64,000 bases of DNA. It comes from a bacterium SCSIO 12741 (GTDB lineage: Bacteria; Bacteroidota; Bacteroidia; Flavobacteriales_G; Salibacteraceae). The position numbers and the translations under genes were made by a program. Where the stretch lies: NCBI GenBank assembly GCA_024398055.1, contig CP073749.1, positions 3,658,594 through 3,722,593 on the forward strand. The letters are read 5' to 3'. Positions 35,482 to 44,399 of this stretch are shown one piece after another (position 1 is the stretch's first letter; the number at the start of each line of letters is the position of its first letter). The notes under the pieces were generated by a model, which made no database searches, was not told the origin of the DNA, and saw only the letters and a list, made by a program, of their open reading frames with translations.

Positions 35482-36648
35482 ATGGAGAGATTGACTATCA
35501 TAGCTTTACTGGTTTTGATGTCTCACCCACTCTTGGCTGTCCGGGAAGTGGTAAACGTAGGCATCTTTTGGGGAAACAGACCTTCCGCATCTCTAATAAC
35601 CATCGATCGGGGAAATTATGATCTGATAGGGGATGGCCAGGTAGTGAAGACCTTAGGAGGAAATCAAACCTTTGTAGCCCGTGTAGAGGGTGAGAAGGTG
35701 CAGTTAACCTCGGGAGGAAAGTCTCTCGGTGCATTTAGAAAAGTGCAACTCAAAAGAAAGGAATGGGGCGCCTGCTTCCGATTCAAGGGGGTGACTCCGA
35801 AAACAGAAAGTCGCACCTACAACGATAACCTTCGCATTACCGCCTACAAAAACCGCTTAAAACTCGTCAACGATGTTTACATCGAGCATTACATTGCCGG
35901 GGTAGTGGAAGCTGAATCGGGAACAAAGGAAACCTTTGAATACTATAAGGTGCAGGCAATTATTGCCAGAACTTATGTACTGAGTAACTTGAACAAGTTT
36001 TCCAATTTCGGATTCAACGTATGCGATCGCGTGAATAGCCAGGTGTACAAAGGAAAAAGTAAAGGAAATCCGGAGATCGTAAGAGCCGTTAATGCCACAC
36101 GAGGATTGGTTTTGGTGGACAGCGATATCAACCTTATTCAGGCCGTATTTCATTCCAATTCCGGTGGTCAAACGGTTAACTCGGAAGATGCCTGGTCGCA
36201 ACCGGTAGGTTACCTAAGATCGGTTTCAGATACCTTTAGCTTGGACATGCCTCACTACCTTTGGCAAACGTCTTTGGAGAAAGAGAAGTGGTTGAACTAC
36301 ATGGCTAAAAAATGGAATGTTTCGCTGAGCGATACTTCAGCCACCGAGCAGCTTTTGAATTACAGTCCAAACATCCGTCAGGCCAATTTGGAGGTTGCTG
36401 GAAAATCCATTCCGCTAAAGACTATTCGCAAAGATTGGAGCTTGAAATCTACCTACTTTACCGTGACTGAATCAGATGGTTATGTGAATATTAGTGGGAA
36501 GGGATACGGCCATGGTGTAGGACTAAGCCAGGAAGGAGCAATGCGTATGGCAGAGCTGGGCTATCCTTACAACAAGATTCTTCATTACTACTACAAAGAC
36601 ACCCACTTGATCCACCTTTCAGCCTTGGATTTCTTTCGGGAAGACTAG
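35482..36648 (+). CDS. SpoIID/LytB domain protein (putative peptidoglycan amidase/transglycosylase)
   Basis: The 388-residue protein has a short signal sequence (LTIIALLVLMSHPLLA) and a SpoIID domain: YIEHYIAGVVEAESGTKETFEYYKVQ region, AIIARTYVLSN, CDRVNSQVYKG, ATRGLVLV, VFHSNSGGQTVNSEDAW, and the C-terminal GKGYGHGVGLSQEGAMRMAE. SpoIID proteins cleave denuded glycan strands; in Bacteroidota they occur widely outside sporulation. The catalytic glutamate is likely in VVEAESG. It follows lpxB by 39 bases but has its own promoter box. Confidence 0.92.
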   Translation: MERLTIIALLVLMSHPLLAVREVVNVGIFWGNRPSASLITIDRGNYDLIGDGQVVKTLGGNQTFVARVEGEKVQLTSGGKSLGAFRKVQLKRKEWGACFRFKGVTPKTESRTYNDNLRITAYKNRLKLVNDVYIEHYIAGVVEAESGTKETFEYYKVQAIIARTYVLSNLNKFSNFGFNVCDRVNSQVYKGKSKGNPEIVRAVNATRGLVLVDSDINLIQAVFHSNSGGQTVNSEDAWSQPVGYLRSVSDTFSLDMPHYLWQTSLEKEKWLNYMAKKWNVSLSDTSATEQLLNYSPNIRQANLEVAGKSIPLKTIRKDWSLKSTYFTVTESDGYVNISGKGYGHGVGLSQEGAMRMAELGYPYNKILHYYYKDTHLIHLSALDFFRED

Positions 36649-36653
36649 GTTTT

Positions 36654-36716
36654 GAATCTTGAATCCTGAATCCTGAATCCTGAATCCTGAATCCTGAACC
36701 TCGAATCTCGAATCTC
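36654..36716 (+). repeat. Nine tandem 7-mers flanking the 89-bp element (copy 1)
   Basis: GAATCTT, five GAATCCT, GAACCTC and two GAATCTC follow one another without gaps just after the SpoIID-like stop. The same 7-mer family flanks copy 2 and occurs at 26862. Confidence 0.85.
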
Positions 36717-36720
36717 CAGA

Positions 36721-36809
36721 TTGATTTAGAGTGGAGGTTCTAATAACAATGCCTCTACCAAGCTAAGAGTACATTTAGAAGGGGGCGTTCAATTCCAAAG
36801 TTCAAGATT
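36721..36809 (+). repeat. 89-bp dispersed element, copy 1
   Basis: This sequence matches 58632-58720 at 85 of 89 positions with no gaps. Both have a conserved 7-pair stem GTGGAGG/CCTCTAC with one G-T pair (element positions 11-17 and 32-38). Two of the four differences fall in the loop. The copy sits between the SpoIID-like gene and comEC. It has no open reading frame. It could be a MITE-like or REP-like element. Confidence 0.85.
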
Positions 36810-36874
36810 ACCTTCGGTGATCGCTTCGATAGTTATCTGAGCTCTGAGTTGGAGATTGAAATTTCAAAATTGTT

Positions 36875-36882
36875 TAGATTTG
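36875..36882 (+). promoter_or_regulatory. -7 box TAGATTTG of comEC
   Basis: TAGATTTG fits TAnnTTTG and ends three bases before the ATG at 36886. TTG occurs 16 and 23 bases upstream (36856 and 36849). A leaderless or near-leaderless transcript is implied. Confidence 0.45.
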
Positions 36883-36885
36883 GGT

Positions 36886-38925
36886 ATGTCGACCATCAAC
36901 CGACACCTTAGAACCAAACCCTTTGTTCGTATTCTGGCTTTTATGATTCCCGGGGTAGTGCTGGGATATGTCTTTGAACACGGGGTGGATTCTACTTGGC
37001 TTGATCCAGGTTATCTTCTTTATGCTTCCTATTTAATTCTCGGTTTAATCGCCATTCCTTTGATCCTAGAGCGCTTTGTAGCCTGGACATTTCGCTTTCG
37101 CTGGTGGTTTGGAACCTTGGTCGCTTCTTGGTTTTTTGTGCTGGGGTTTGCTTTGTTCCTGCAAAATCGTATTCCGCATTGGGAAAATAAGGCCATCGCC
37201 TTCGATGATTTTAAGGGACGTTCGGCTGTATTTGTCATTGATCAGTTTCGCGAAATTGATGTCCATCGCTACAAATACCAGGTGCACTGTCTTTCAGCTG
37301 CTCGTGTTCCCGATGGAGTGGAGGGACTATCTGGTTTTCTGTTTCTCGATCGGTCTTTTTGCCCTGGCGATACGGTCATGACTAAGGGGAGTTTTCAAAA
37401 TCTGAGAAGTATGACCCACCCTTCGCTTCTGGATTTTCGAGAGGTGTTTTACGAAAAAGGATTTTACTTCGATTTCTACGGACATCAGAGCATCCCACTT
37501 GGTTATGGGGCTTTTACATTTGACAATCCCGCCTTTTGGCGTCACAGCTTAGCCCAACGTCTGGAGGGGTTACTCAACGAGGAATCGTCTGCCTTAATTA
37601 AGGCTATGCTTCTTGGTGATAAATCCGGGTTGGATAAAGAACTTCGTGCTTCTTACGCCGCTTCCGGAGCCATGCATGTTTTGGCCGTTTCGGGTCTTCA
37701 TGTGGGGTTGATATTCTTGGTTTTGTTTCAAGTGACAAGCTGGTTTTTTCAAGGAAAAAGTCGGGCCTTATCTTCGCTATTGCCTGTTGCAGGAATTCAA
37801 ATTTACGCCATGCTTACAGGATTTGTGCCCTCGGTTTTTCGGGCATCTTCCATGATCTCGTTGTATGTAATCGGTAAATACCTGCAGCGTCGTGCCGATG
37901 TAATCAATATCATTTGTGGAGCAGCATTTATCATGCTTTTGGTCAATCCAACTCAGCTTTTTCAAGTGTCCTTTCAATTGTCATTTGCCGCACTAACGGG
38001 TATCGTTTGGGTGTTTCCAAAAATTAGGAAGTTGTGGTCGCCAAAGAATCAGGTAACTGCCTACATCTGGGACTTGTTGGCTTTGTCTCTGGCAGCCCAA
38101 TTGGCCACCTTTCCGCTTGGGCTTTATTATTTCCATCAATTTCCCTTTTGGTTCTTGTTATCCAATCTTGTGGTTGTGCCAGGTGCTTTTTTGATCATTA
38201 CTGGGAGCTTGTTGCTACTCGCTGTATCTCCTTTTGAATCCCTTGCTGTTTATGTGGCTTGGTGTATGGAGGTTTTGATTCATACCGTAAATGCACTGGT
38301 CTCCTGGATTGATAGTCTACCACCCGGGGCGATCCAAGGAGTACACATTCAGGCTTGGGACGTGGCCCTGTTGTACTTTCTCATTTGGGCGTTGTTAGAA
38401 ATAGGATTTCAACAAAAGTTCAAACGCGTTTATCCCGCTTTGGCAACAGTTCTCTTGCTTTTTGTGTCTTCGACGTATAGCGAATGGAGCAGGCAGAACA
38501 GGCGAGGAATTTTGGTTTATAATCATACTCGGCCCATGGTTGAAGTTTTTCAAGGCAAGCATTCGGTTGTAATTACCTCAGAAAAGTATACTTCCAGAAT
38601 TGCTTTTGCCCGCCAGGGGTGGGTTGAAATGCAGGGCATTGAAAATACCGTAATTCTACCTCATGATACCAGTTGGAGCAATGGATGGGTTACCCTGAAT
38701 GATGGGTCGGCACAACTGCTGGACGAATTGTGGAACTTGCATCTAACTTCTACCGACGATACTCATGGAATGGATCGAGTGGTTACTTCAGCCAGAAATT
38801 ATTCTATAGCTCAGGGCAGACCAGGGGATTGGCTGTTTTTCGGAAACCCAAAACGGGGGAAACCAATTGATGAAAACCTTGGACATTGGCTTTCAAGAGA
38901 AGGTTATCTTTTGATTGAGAAGTAG
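36886..38925 (+). CDS. comEC: ComEC/Rec2 family DNA-uptake channel protein
   Basis: The 679-residue membrane protein has an N-terminal region with three membrane helices and a soluble OB-like part (DUF4131), then the Competence domain with the signature ALIKAMLLGDKSGLDKELR, SGAMHVLAVSGLHVGLIF and PSVFRASSMISLYV, followed by many membrane helices. It lacks the C-terminal metallo-beta-lactamase domain of Bacillus ComEC; the C-terminus instead has a short beta-rich piece (GILVYNHTRPMVEVF). The ATG at 36886 was preferred to an in-frame TTG at 36856. It ends one base from the convergent tRNA nucleotidyltransferase gene. Confidence 0.93.
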   Translation: MSTINRHLRTKPFVRILAFMIPGVVLGYVFEHGVDSTWLDPGYLLYASYLILGLIAIPLILERFVAWTFRFRWWFGTLVASWFFVLGFALFLQNRIPHWENKAIAFDDFKGRSAVFVIDQFREIDVHRYKYQVHCLSAARVPDGVEGLSGFLFLDRSFCPGDTVMTKGSFQNLRSMTHPSLLDFREVFYEKGFYFDFYGHQSIPLGYGAFTFDNPAFWRHSLAQRLEGLLNEESSALIKAMLLGDKSGLDKELRASYAASGAMHVLAVSGLHVGLIFLVLFQVTSWFFQGKSRALSSLLPVAGIQIYAMLTGFVPSVFRASSMISLYVIGKYLQRRADVINIICGAAFIMLLVNPTQLFQVSFQLSFAALTGIVWVFPKIRKLWSPKNQVTAYIWDLLALSLAAQLATFPLGLYYFHQFPFWFLLSNLVVVPGAFLIITGSLLLLAVSPFESLAVYVAWCMEVLIHTVNALVSWIDSLPPGAIQGVHIQAWDVALLYFLIWALLEIGFQQKFKRVYPALATVLLLFVSSTYSEWSRQNRRGILVYNHTRPMVEVFQGKHSVVITSEKYTSRIAFARQGWVEMQGIENTVILPHDTSWSNGWVTLNDGSAQLLDELWNLHLTSTDDTHGMDRVVTSARNYSIAQGRPGDWLFFGNPKRGKPIDENLGHWLSREGYLLIEK

Positions 38926-38926
38926 A

Positions 38927-40342
38927 TCAGGAAGTTTGATTTAGGCCCAATTCGGCACCTTTTCGAAGCATGAATTCACGTGCAGCCTGGTATTCGTTCG
39001 GAATTTCTCCGTCCAAAATGGCATCTTTAATCGCGTTTTTGATCAATCCGATTTCCTTGCAAGGACGTAAGTTGAAGGTACTGATGATTTCATCTCCACT
39101 AATAGGTGGCTGAAAATTCCGAATCTTATCTTTCTCTTCAATGGCCTTAAGCTTGCCACGAACTTCCTTAAAGTTGTTGCGGTAGCGTTTTACCCGATTT
39201 GCATTTTTGGAAGTAATATCAGCCTCTACCAAGGTCATAAGGCTATCAATATCGTCTCCAGCATCAAAGAGTAGCCTTCTTACGGCGCTATCAGTAGTAT
39301 CGTCCGAGGTAAGTGCTGCCGGGCGAGAACTCAGCATGACCATTTTCTGAACGAATCTCATTTTGTCATTCAGCGGCATGCGCAATCGTTTGAATACCCG
39401 CGGTACCATTTTCGATCCGATAAATTCATGGCCGTGAAAGGTCCAGCCTACCTGATCGTCAAATCTTTTGGTTACAGGTTTGCCAATGTCATGGAGTAGG
39501 GCAGCCCAACGCAACCACAGGTCTTGGGTATTCTCACTGATGTTATCCACCACCTCAATCGTATGGTAGAAATTGTCTTTGTGAGACTGACCATCAATCT
39601 CTTCAACGCCTTGCAAAGCTTGAATTTCAGGTAAAATGATGGCCAATAGCCCCGTTTTGTACAAGTAATCGAAGCCTATAGAAGGGTTTGGAGCAGCCAG
39701 AATCTTATTGAGTTCGTCCGCAATTCTTTCTTGACTTATGATTTGAATGCGCTCCTTGTTTCTGGAAATTGCTTCCAGGGATTCTTTTTCAATGCCAAAG
39801 TGCAATTGAGTGGCAAAACGGATGGCCCGCATCATTCGCAAAGGATCGTCGGAGTACGTCTGGTCTGGAGCCAAGGGGGTTTTAATTCGCTTTTCGTCCA
39901 AGTCCTTCAGGCCATCAAAAGGATCAATTACCTCTCCATAATTCTCTTCCTGAAGAGAAATGGACATCGCGTTGATCGTAAAATCACGCCGTTTTTGATC
40001 GTCTTCAATGGTTCCATCTTCAACAATGGGTTTTCGACTTCCACGGCGATATGACTCTTTGCGGGCACCTACAAATTCAATTTCGTATTTCTTCCACTTG
40101 ATCATGGCAGTACCGAAATTCTTAAAAACGGTGAGTGAGTTTTCCAGATTCAACTCTTTGGCCACATCGCTTGCCAAGTCGATACCGCTGCCCAAAGTAA
40201 CAAAGTCGATATCCTTAATGGGGCGTTGCAACAACGTGTCACGAACGAAACCTCCAACTGCATAAACTGGTGTTTGGCGTTTGGCCGCAACCTTTGCAAT
40301 GGTTTCAAAAATGGGTAAATCCAGTTTTTCCTTCAGGTTCAT
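38927..40342 (-). CDS. tRNA nucleotidyltransferase / poly(A) polymerase with HD domain
   Basis: The 471-residue protein begins with the class II nucleotidyltransferase motif YAVGGFVRDTLLQRPIKDID (catalytic DxD in IKDIDFV), includes RRDFTINAMSI, DPLRMMRAIRFATQL, and an HD phosphohydrolase domain (RWAALLHDIGKPVTK and FHGHEFIGSKM). It adds or repairs the CCA end of tRNAs; the HD domain is typical of the bacterial CCA enzyme in this phylum. It is followed three bases after its start by the Sua5 gene upstream, in a minus-strand operon. Confidence 0.94.
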   Translation of the reverse strand: MNLKEKLDLPIFETIAKVAAKRQTPVYAVGGFVRDTLLQRPIKDIDFVTLGSGIDLASDVAKELNLENSLTVFKNFGTAMIKWKKYEIEFVGARKESYRRGSRKPIVEDGTIEDDQKRRDFTINAMSISLQEENYGEVIDPFDGLKDLDEKRIKTPLAPDQTYSDDPLRMMRAIRFATQLHFGIEKESLEAISRNKERIQIISQERIADELNKILAAPNPSIGFDYLYKTGLLAIILPEIQALQGVEEIDGQSHKDNFYHTIEVVDNISENTQDLWLRWAALLHDIGKPVTKRFDDQVGWTFHGHEFIGSKMVPRVFKRLRMPLNDKMRFVQKMVMLSSRPAALTSDDTTDSAVRRLLFDAGDDIDSLMTLVEADITSKNANRVKRYRNNFKEVRGKLKAIEEKDKIRNFQPPISGDEIISTFNLRPCKEIGLIKNAIKDAILDGEIPNEYQAAREFMLRKGAELGLNQTS

Positions 40343-40345
40343 TCT

Positions 40346-40915
40346 TTACTTCCTTAGAATCTTAATCTCTCCGTTTAACTCCAGTTTAATCACCGATGAG
40401 GCTTTTCCCGTTCCCCCGCCAAGGCCGGGCAAATTTACCACATAATCTACCCCAGTCAATAGGGAAGAGGAAATCTCCTCTTTTAGCCTCGGAGAGGGCT
40501 CTCCACTTATATTGGCAGAGGTTGATATGAGCGGCCGATTTAGCCGATGTACCAGTTTATGCGCAAAACCTTCTTTAACCAGGCGAATTCCAGCAGATCC
40601 ATCTTCAGCGATCGCTTCAGAGGCAATCCAACGAGCCTGTGGATAAACGACAGTCATGGGATCAACAGATTCATCCAACAAATCCCAGGCAATAGAAGGC
40701 ACTTCTGTTACACAGCGATTGAGCAAGGCATCCGAACTTACCAAGGAAATTAAGCTTTTCGAATCTGCGCGCTGCTTCAGTTCAAAAACCTTTTTTACCG
40801 CTTCTGAATTGGTGGCATCACAACCCAGTCCCCAAATGGTATCGGTAGGATATATGATTAACCCGCCGTCCTGTAAAACCTGGACAGCCTCATAAATGAT
40901 TTCTTTTTCTGTCAT
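40346..40915 (-). CDS. Sua5/YciO/YrdC family L-threonylcarbamoyladenylate synthase
   Basis: The 189-residue protein has the YrdC fold signature: LIIYPTDTIWGLGCDATN, KRADSKSLISLVS-type loop (KQRADSKSLISLV), RPLISTSANISGEPS. It makes threonylcarbamoyl-AMP for the t6A37 modification of ANN-decoding tRNAs. It lacks the C-terminal Sua5 domain. It overlaps the heptosyltransferase gene upstream by four bases. Confidence 0.93.
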   Translation of the reverse strand: MTEKEIIYEAVQVLQDGGLIIYPTDTIWGLGCDATNSEAVKKVFELKQRADSKSLISLVSSDALLNRCVTEVPSIAWDLLDESVDPMTVVYPQARWIASEAIAEDGSAGIRLVKEGFAHKLVHRLNRPLISTSANISGEPSPRLKEEISSSLLTGVDYVVNLPGLGGGTGKASSVIKLELNGEIKILRK

Positions 40916-41892
40916 ACGGCAAATTTCTTAACCGGTAGGGTAGTAGCGCATTTGAAATGTTGCTGGGGACACTCCTTTTTTCCGTGTAATCCGCACGGGC
41001 GGCAATCGAGTTTTTCTTCCGTTTCCGCCACCTTGCCTTGGGTGCCCGACGGCCCGAATCCAAACCGGGGAACGGTGGAACAGAAAAAGGCTGTTACTGG
41101 AGCATCTACCGAAGAAGCCAAATGCAGGGGAGCACTGTCGTTCACGTAATTCATGGTGGCTTTTTGCATCAAAGCCGTTGATTCCATCAGACTCAACTCT
41201 CCCGCCAAATTAATGGCCCGATCCTCAATTCCAGCTCGGTCTATAATAACCTGAGCGGTATCCCGGTCTTGCGGGGCACCGATAAAATGAACCTTCAAAT
41301 CTGGATTCAGCGAAGCGATTAACTCCGCCCACTTTTCAGTAGGAAGTTGTTTGGTAAACCATACCGAGGCCGGCGCAATCACCACATAAGGATCGTTTTG
41401 ATAGGCTTGCACTTTTTGTACATGCTTCTCAGTGGGGTATAAGCGGGGAGGAAGCGGTTTCTCGTCCGTCCAGGGCTGTATCAATTCTTGATTTCGTTCT
41501 ATTTCGTGTTTACCATTTCCAATTTCATGCTTCACCTTGCGGGTGTAGGAAAAAGAAAAGGGGTTTTTGGCAAAGCCACTGCGCTCTTTGGCTTGAGAAG
41601 TCCAGGTCAAATAACCCGATGCTGCAAAACGGTGTACGTTCACCACCAAGTCGTACGATTGAGCTTTAATTTCCCGGGAAAGTTTGAGTAGGTTACTGTA
41701 TTTTCCAGATTGCTTGTCCCAAACCCACACCCGATTCAAAAAGGGATGCCCATCGAGAAGAGCCTCGTTGCCTTTCCGAACTAAAAAATCGATGGAGGCA
41801 CTTGGGTAAAATTGGTGGAGCTTTTCAACTACCGAAGTAGCCAGGATAACATCTCCTATAAATGAGGTTTGTATGACCAGTATCCGGTTCAT
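40912..41892 (-). CDS. Glycosyltransferase family 9 (heptosyltransferase-like)
   Basis: The 326-residue protein starts RILVIQTSFIGDVILATSVVEKL and contains VVIAPASVWFTKQLPTEKWAELI and YVNDSAPLHLASSVDAPVTAFF, the GT9 nucleotide-sugar binding elements. GT9 enzymes add heptose to lipopolysaccharide core; the acceptor here is unknown. It is cytoplasmic. It lies between the dapD gene (four bases upstream) and the Sua5 gene (overlapping). Confidence 0.92.
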   Translation of the reverse strand: MNRILVIQTSFIGDVILATSVVEKLHQFYPSASIDFLVRKGNEALLDGHPFLNRVWVWDKQSGKYSNLLKLSREIKAQSYDLVVNVHRFAASGYLTWTSQAKERSGFAKNPFSFSYTRKVKHEIGNGKHEIERNQELIQPWTDEKPLPPRLYPTEKHVQKVQAYQNDPYVVIAPASVWFTKQLPTEKWAELIASLNPDLKVHFIGAPQDRDTAQVIIDRAGIEDRAINLAGELSLMESTALMQKATMNYVNDSAPLHLASSVDAPVTAFFCSTVPRFGFGPSGTQGKVAETEEKLDCRPCGLHGKKECPQQHFKCATTLPVKKFAV

Positions 41893-41896
41893 AAAC

Positions 41897-42709
41897 CTAC
41901 ACCGCCACGTCGTATTCGCGCAGAGCGTTGTTCAATGAAGTTTTCTTATCTGTACTTTCTTTACGGGTTCCAATGATCAATGCACAAGGCACCTGGTATT
42001 CTCCGGCTGGAAAACGCTTAGGCATTGTGCCAGGAATAACCACAGAACGGGCAGGAACATAGCCACGGTATTCTTTAGGCTCATCACCGCTTACATCAAT
42101 GATCTTTGTACTGGCGGTTAGCACAACGTTGGCGCCCAACACAGCTTCTCTTTCTACACGTACGCCTTCTACTACAATACAACGGGATCCAATAAATGCA
42201 TTGTCTTCAATAATTACCGGAGCGGCTTGAAGAGGTTCCAATACTCCGCCAATTCCAACCCCACCGCTGAGGTGAACGTTTTTTCCAATTTGTGCACAAG
42301 ATCCTACTGTAGCCCAGGTATCCACCATAGACCCTGAATCTACATAAGCACCAATGTTGACGTAAGAAGGCATCATGATAACATCAGGTGCCACGTATGA
42401 ACCATAGCGAGCAATGGCATGAGGGACAACCCGAACACCTTTTTCCTTGTAGTTCGTTTTGAGAGCGATTTTGTCGTGAAATTCAAAGGGACCTACTTCA
42501 ATGGTCTCCATTTTTTGAATTGGAAAATACATGACCACGGCTTTTTTAACCCATTCGTTCACTTCCCAACCAGATTCGGTAGGGGAGGCGCAACGCAGTT
42601 TTCCGTTGTCAATTTGATCCACTACGGCACGAATAGCCTCTTGTACTTCCACTTCTTTTAGCAGCTCCCGGTTCTCCCAGGCCTTTTCAATAATTTCTCT
42701 CATGCTCAT
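41897..42709 (-). CDS. dapD: 2,3,4,5-tetrahydropyridine-2,6-dicarboxylate N-succinyltransferase DapD
   Basis: The 270-residue enzyme has the DapD order: IIEKAWENRELL, DNGKLRCASPTESGWEVNEW region, YFPIQKMETIEVGPFEFHDK, VVPHAIARYGSYVAPDVIMM, then the left-handed beta-helix hexapeptides (VNIGAYVDSGSMVDTWATVG, IGKNVHLSGGVGIGGV) and the C-terminal arm. It succinylates the diaminopimelate/lysine precursor. The start at 42709 (MSMREII) gives the family length; ATG at 42703 or 42724 are close alternatives, and the longest frame is too long. Confidence 0.96.
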   Translation of the reverse strand: MSMREIIEKAWENRELLKEVEVQEAIRAVVDQIDNGKLRCASPTESGWEVNEWVKKAVVMYFPIQKMETIEVGPFEFHDKIALKTNYKEKGVRVVPHAIARYGSYVAPDVIMMPSYVNIGAYVDSGSMVDTWATVGSCAQIGKNVHLSGGVGIGGVLEPLQAAPVIIEDNAFIGSRCIVVEGVRVEREAVLGANVVLTASTKIIDVSGDEPKEYRGYVPARSVVIPGTMPKRFPAGEYQVPCALIIGTRKESTDKKTSLNNALREYDVAV

Positions 42710-42758
42710 TCTTCGGTTCTGCATTCCAAGCGTCGGAATACGGTTCCATTTTCCTGCG

Positions 42759-42766
42759 CAAAAGTA
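42759..42766 (-). promoter_or_regulatory. -7 box TACTTTTG of the dapD operon
   Basis: The minus strand reads TACTTTTG, fitting TAnnTTTG, 50 bases before the ATG at 42709. It supports the shorter dapD start. Confidence 0.45.
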
Positions 42767-42804
42767 GGATATTGTCACCTTCTGATCGAATGCCGTTTTC
42801 TTCC

Positions 42805-42812
42805 TAATTTTG
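42805..42812 (+). promoter_or_regulatory. -7 box TAATTTTG of the ruvX operon
   Basis: TAATTTTG fits TAnnTTTG and ends 11 bases before the ATG at 42824. Confidence 0.45.
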
Positions 42813-42823
42813 CAACCGGAAAT

Positions 42824-43243
42824 ATGGGACGAATTGTAGCGATAGATTATGGAACCAAACGCGTCGGAATTGCGGCTACTGATCCTTTAAAGATCATTGC
42901 CAGCGGATTGACCACGGTTCCTGCCGAACAGGCTGTAAAATTTTTGACGGACTACGCTCGGCAGGAAGAAGTAGAGGCCTTGGTTATCGGATTACCGCTT
43001 CGATTGAATGATGAACTCTCGGAAGTTGAAAAAGACATTCAAAAATTCATCCAGAGGCTTAAGAAAGAATTACCTGAGCTGCCCATACATCGACAAGATG
43101 AAAGATATACCTCCAAAATGGCCATGGAAACCATGGTAGCTGGGGGTGTGAAGAAAAAGAATCGACGAAAAAAAGAATTACTGGATCAGGTAAGTGCTAC
43201 GCTTATTTTACAAGCTTACCTGGAAGCAAATAACGGCTTATGA
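42824..43243 (+). CDS. ruvX: Putative Holliday junction resolvase/pre-16S rRNA nuclease RuvX (YqgF)
   Basis: The 139-residue RNase H-like protein has IVAIDYGTKRVGIAATDPL at the start (catalytic D), VIGLPLRLNDELSE in the middle and RQDERYTSKMA with KKELLDQVSATLIL near the end. YqgF processes 16S rRNA and/or junctions. Its stop overlaps the def gene by four bases; the three genes ruvX-def-lipoprotein form one operon. Confidence 0.96.
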   Translation: MGRIVAIDYGTKRVGIAATDPLKIIASGLTTVPAEQAVKFLTDYARQEEVEALVIGLPLRLNDELSEVEKDIQKFIQRLKKELPELPIHRQDERYTSKMAMETMVAGGVKKKNRRKKELLDQVSATLILQAYLEANNGL

Positions 43244-43830
43244 TATTACCCATTTACGCGTATGGTCATCCTGTTTTGAGGCAGGAGTGCGAGGAAATCA
43301 AGGAAAACTCGAGTGAGTTAAAACCTTTGCTCGACAATATGTTTGAAACCATGTATGCGGCCCATGGTGTGGGATTGGCAGCACCACAGGTAGGGAAAGC
43401 GCTTCGCTTGTTCATTGTGGATGGTACGCCATATGCTGATGATTACAAGGATGGAAAGTCGGAAGAAGATCAGCGGGAGTACAAAACCTTGAAGACCTTT
43501 AAAAAGGCATTTATTAACCCCATTATCGTAGAAGAAGATGGTGATGAGTGGCCCTTTGAGGAAGGTTGTTTGAGCATTCCAGATATTCGGGCCGATGTAG
43601 ATCGTCCGGAAAGAGTGGTGATTGAGTATTACAACGAGAAATGGGAATTGGTAGAAGAGGAGTACTACGGTATGGCTGCTCGTATTATTCAACATGAGTA
43701 CGACCACATCGAAGGAGTGCTATTTACCGACCATATCAATCCGCTTAGAAAACGTCTACTTCAGCGAAAGCTCAACAACATTAAAAAAGGTAATATTGAC
43801 CCCAAGTACAAAATGAGGTTCCCCAAATGA
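43240..43830 (+). CDS. def: Peptide deformylase
   Basis: A 196-residue peptide deformylase with all three motifs: GVGLAAPQVG (from G43), EEGCLSIPDI (C110) and QHEYDHIEG (H152, E153, H156), the metal site. It removes the formyl group from nascent proteins. A long insertion between motifs 1 and 2 is typical of Bacteroidota deformylases. The start overlaps ruvX and the stop overlaps the next gene (ATGA). Confidence 0.97.
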   Translation: MILPIYAYGHPVLRQECEEIKENSSELKPLLDNMFETMYAAHGVGLAAPQVGKALRLFIVDGTPYADDYKDGKSEEDQREYKTLKTFKKAFINPIIVEEDGDEWPFEEGCLSIPDIRADVDRPERVVIEYYNEKWELVEEEYYGMAARIIQHEYDHIEGVLFTDHINPLRKRLLQRKLNNIKKGNIDPKYKMRFPK

Positions 43831-44399
43831 TGATGATTAGAATTATTGGAATCGCCCTGTTTGCGGCATTGTTTGCTGCATGCGGCACTTCAACTACCCC
43901 TGAGTCAACCGAGAAAGACAGCGAGATTTTAAAGAAGGAGGCCATCGCTTCCATCAAAGATCAGGAGTCGAAATTATTGAATTCAGTTTCGGGCCAAATT
44001 GATGTCAATCAAGCCAATAAGGTGGTGAGTTTATACATCCAGTTTGCCAATAACAATGCCGATGATGAAAACGCTCCTGAGTTTTTGTTCAAGGCGGCTG
44101 AAGTGTGCATGGGAATCAGCGCCTTCGACCGTTCGATCAACATTCTTAAGAACTTCGATCGCGATTACGGAAACCACGAAAAGGCGGTAGATGCGCTCTA
44201 TTTGACCGCTTTTATCTACGACAATTACTTGAATCAGAAGGGAATGGCGGAAACGAAGTACCGTGAATTAATTCAACGCTTTCCACGCCACGAATACGCC
44301 ATTCAGGCTCAGGCATCTATCAAAAACCTTCACATGACCGATGAAGAGTTAATTGAGAGGTTTGAGCAGATGAATAAGGAAGATTCTTTGCCAGGGTAA
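43827..44399 (+). CDS. TPR-containing lipoprotein
   Basis: The 190-residue lipoprotein (IGIALFAALFAACGTST) has helix pairs spaced like TPRs (NVNQANKVVSLYIQFANN-type, APEFLFKAAEVCMGI, AVDALYLTAFIYDNYL, ETKYRELIQRFPRHEYA). This is the usual third gene after def in Flavobacteriia, where it is often called a tetratricopeptide or outer membrane lipoprotein. The last helices resemble the BamD/YbgF region. No function is known. A weak hairpin with a T run follows the stop. Confidence 0.88.
   Translation: MMMIRIIGIALFAALFAACGTSTTPESTEKDSEILKKEAIASIKDQESKLLNSVSGQIDVNQANKVVSLYIQFANNNADDENAPEFLFKAAEVCMGISAFDRSINILKNFDRDYGNHEKAVDALYLTAFIYDNYLNQKGMAETKYRELIQRFPRHEYAIQAQASIKNLHMTDEELIERFEQMNKEDSLPG

Noticed and set aside
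36654-36809. CRISPR array
   Set aside because: Repeat units are seven bases without spacers and no cas genes are present.
36856-36885. TTG start for comEC
   Set aside because: It lies upstream of the -7 box at 36875; ATG at 36886 fits better.
42771-42779. GTGACA near dapD as a third Crp/Fnr-like site
   Set aside because: Only one half-site is present.
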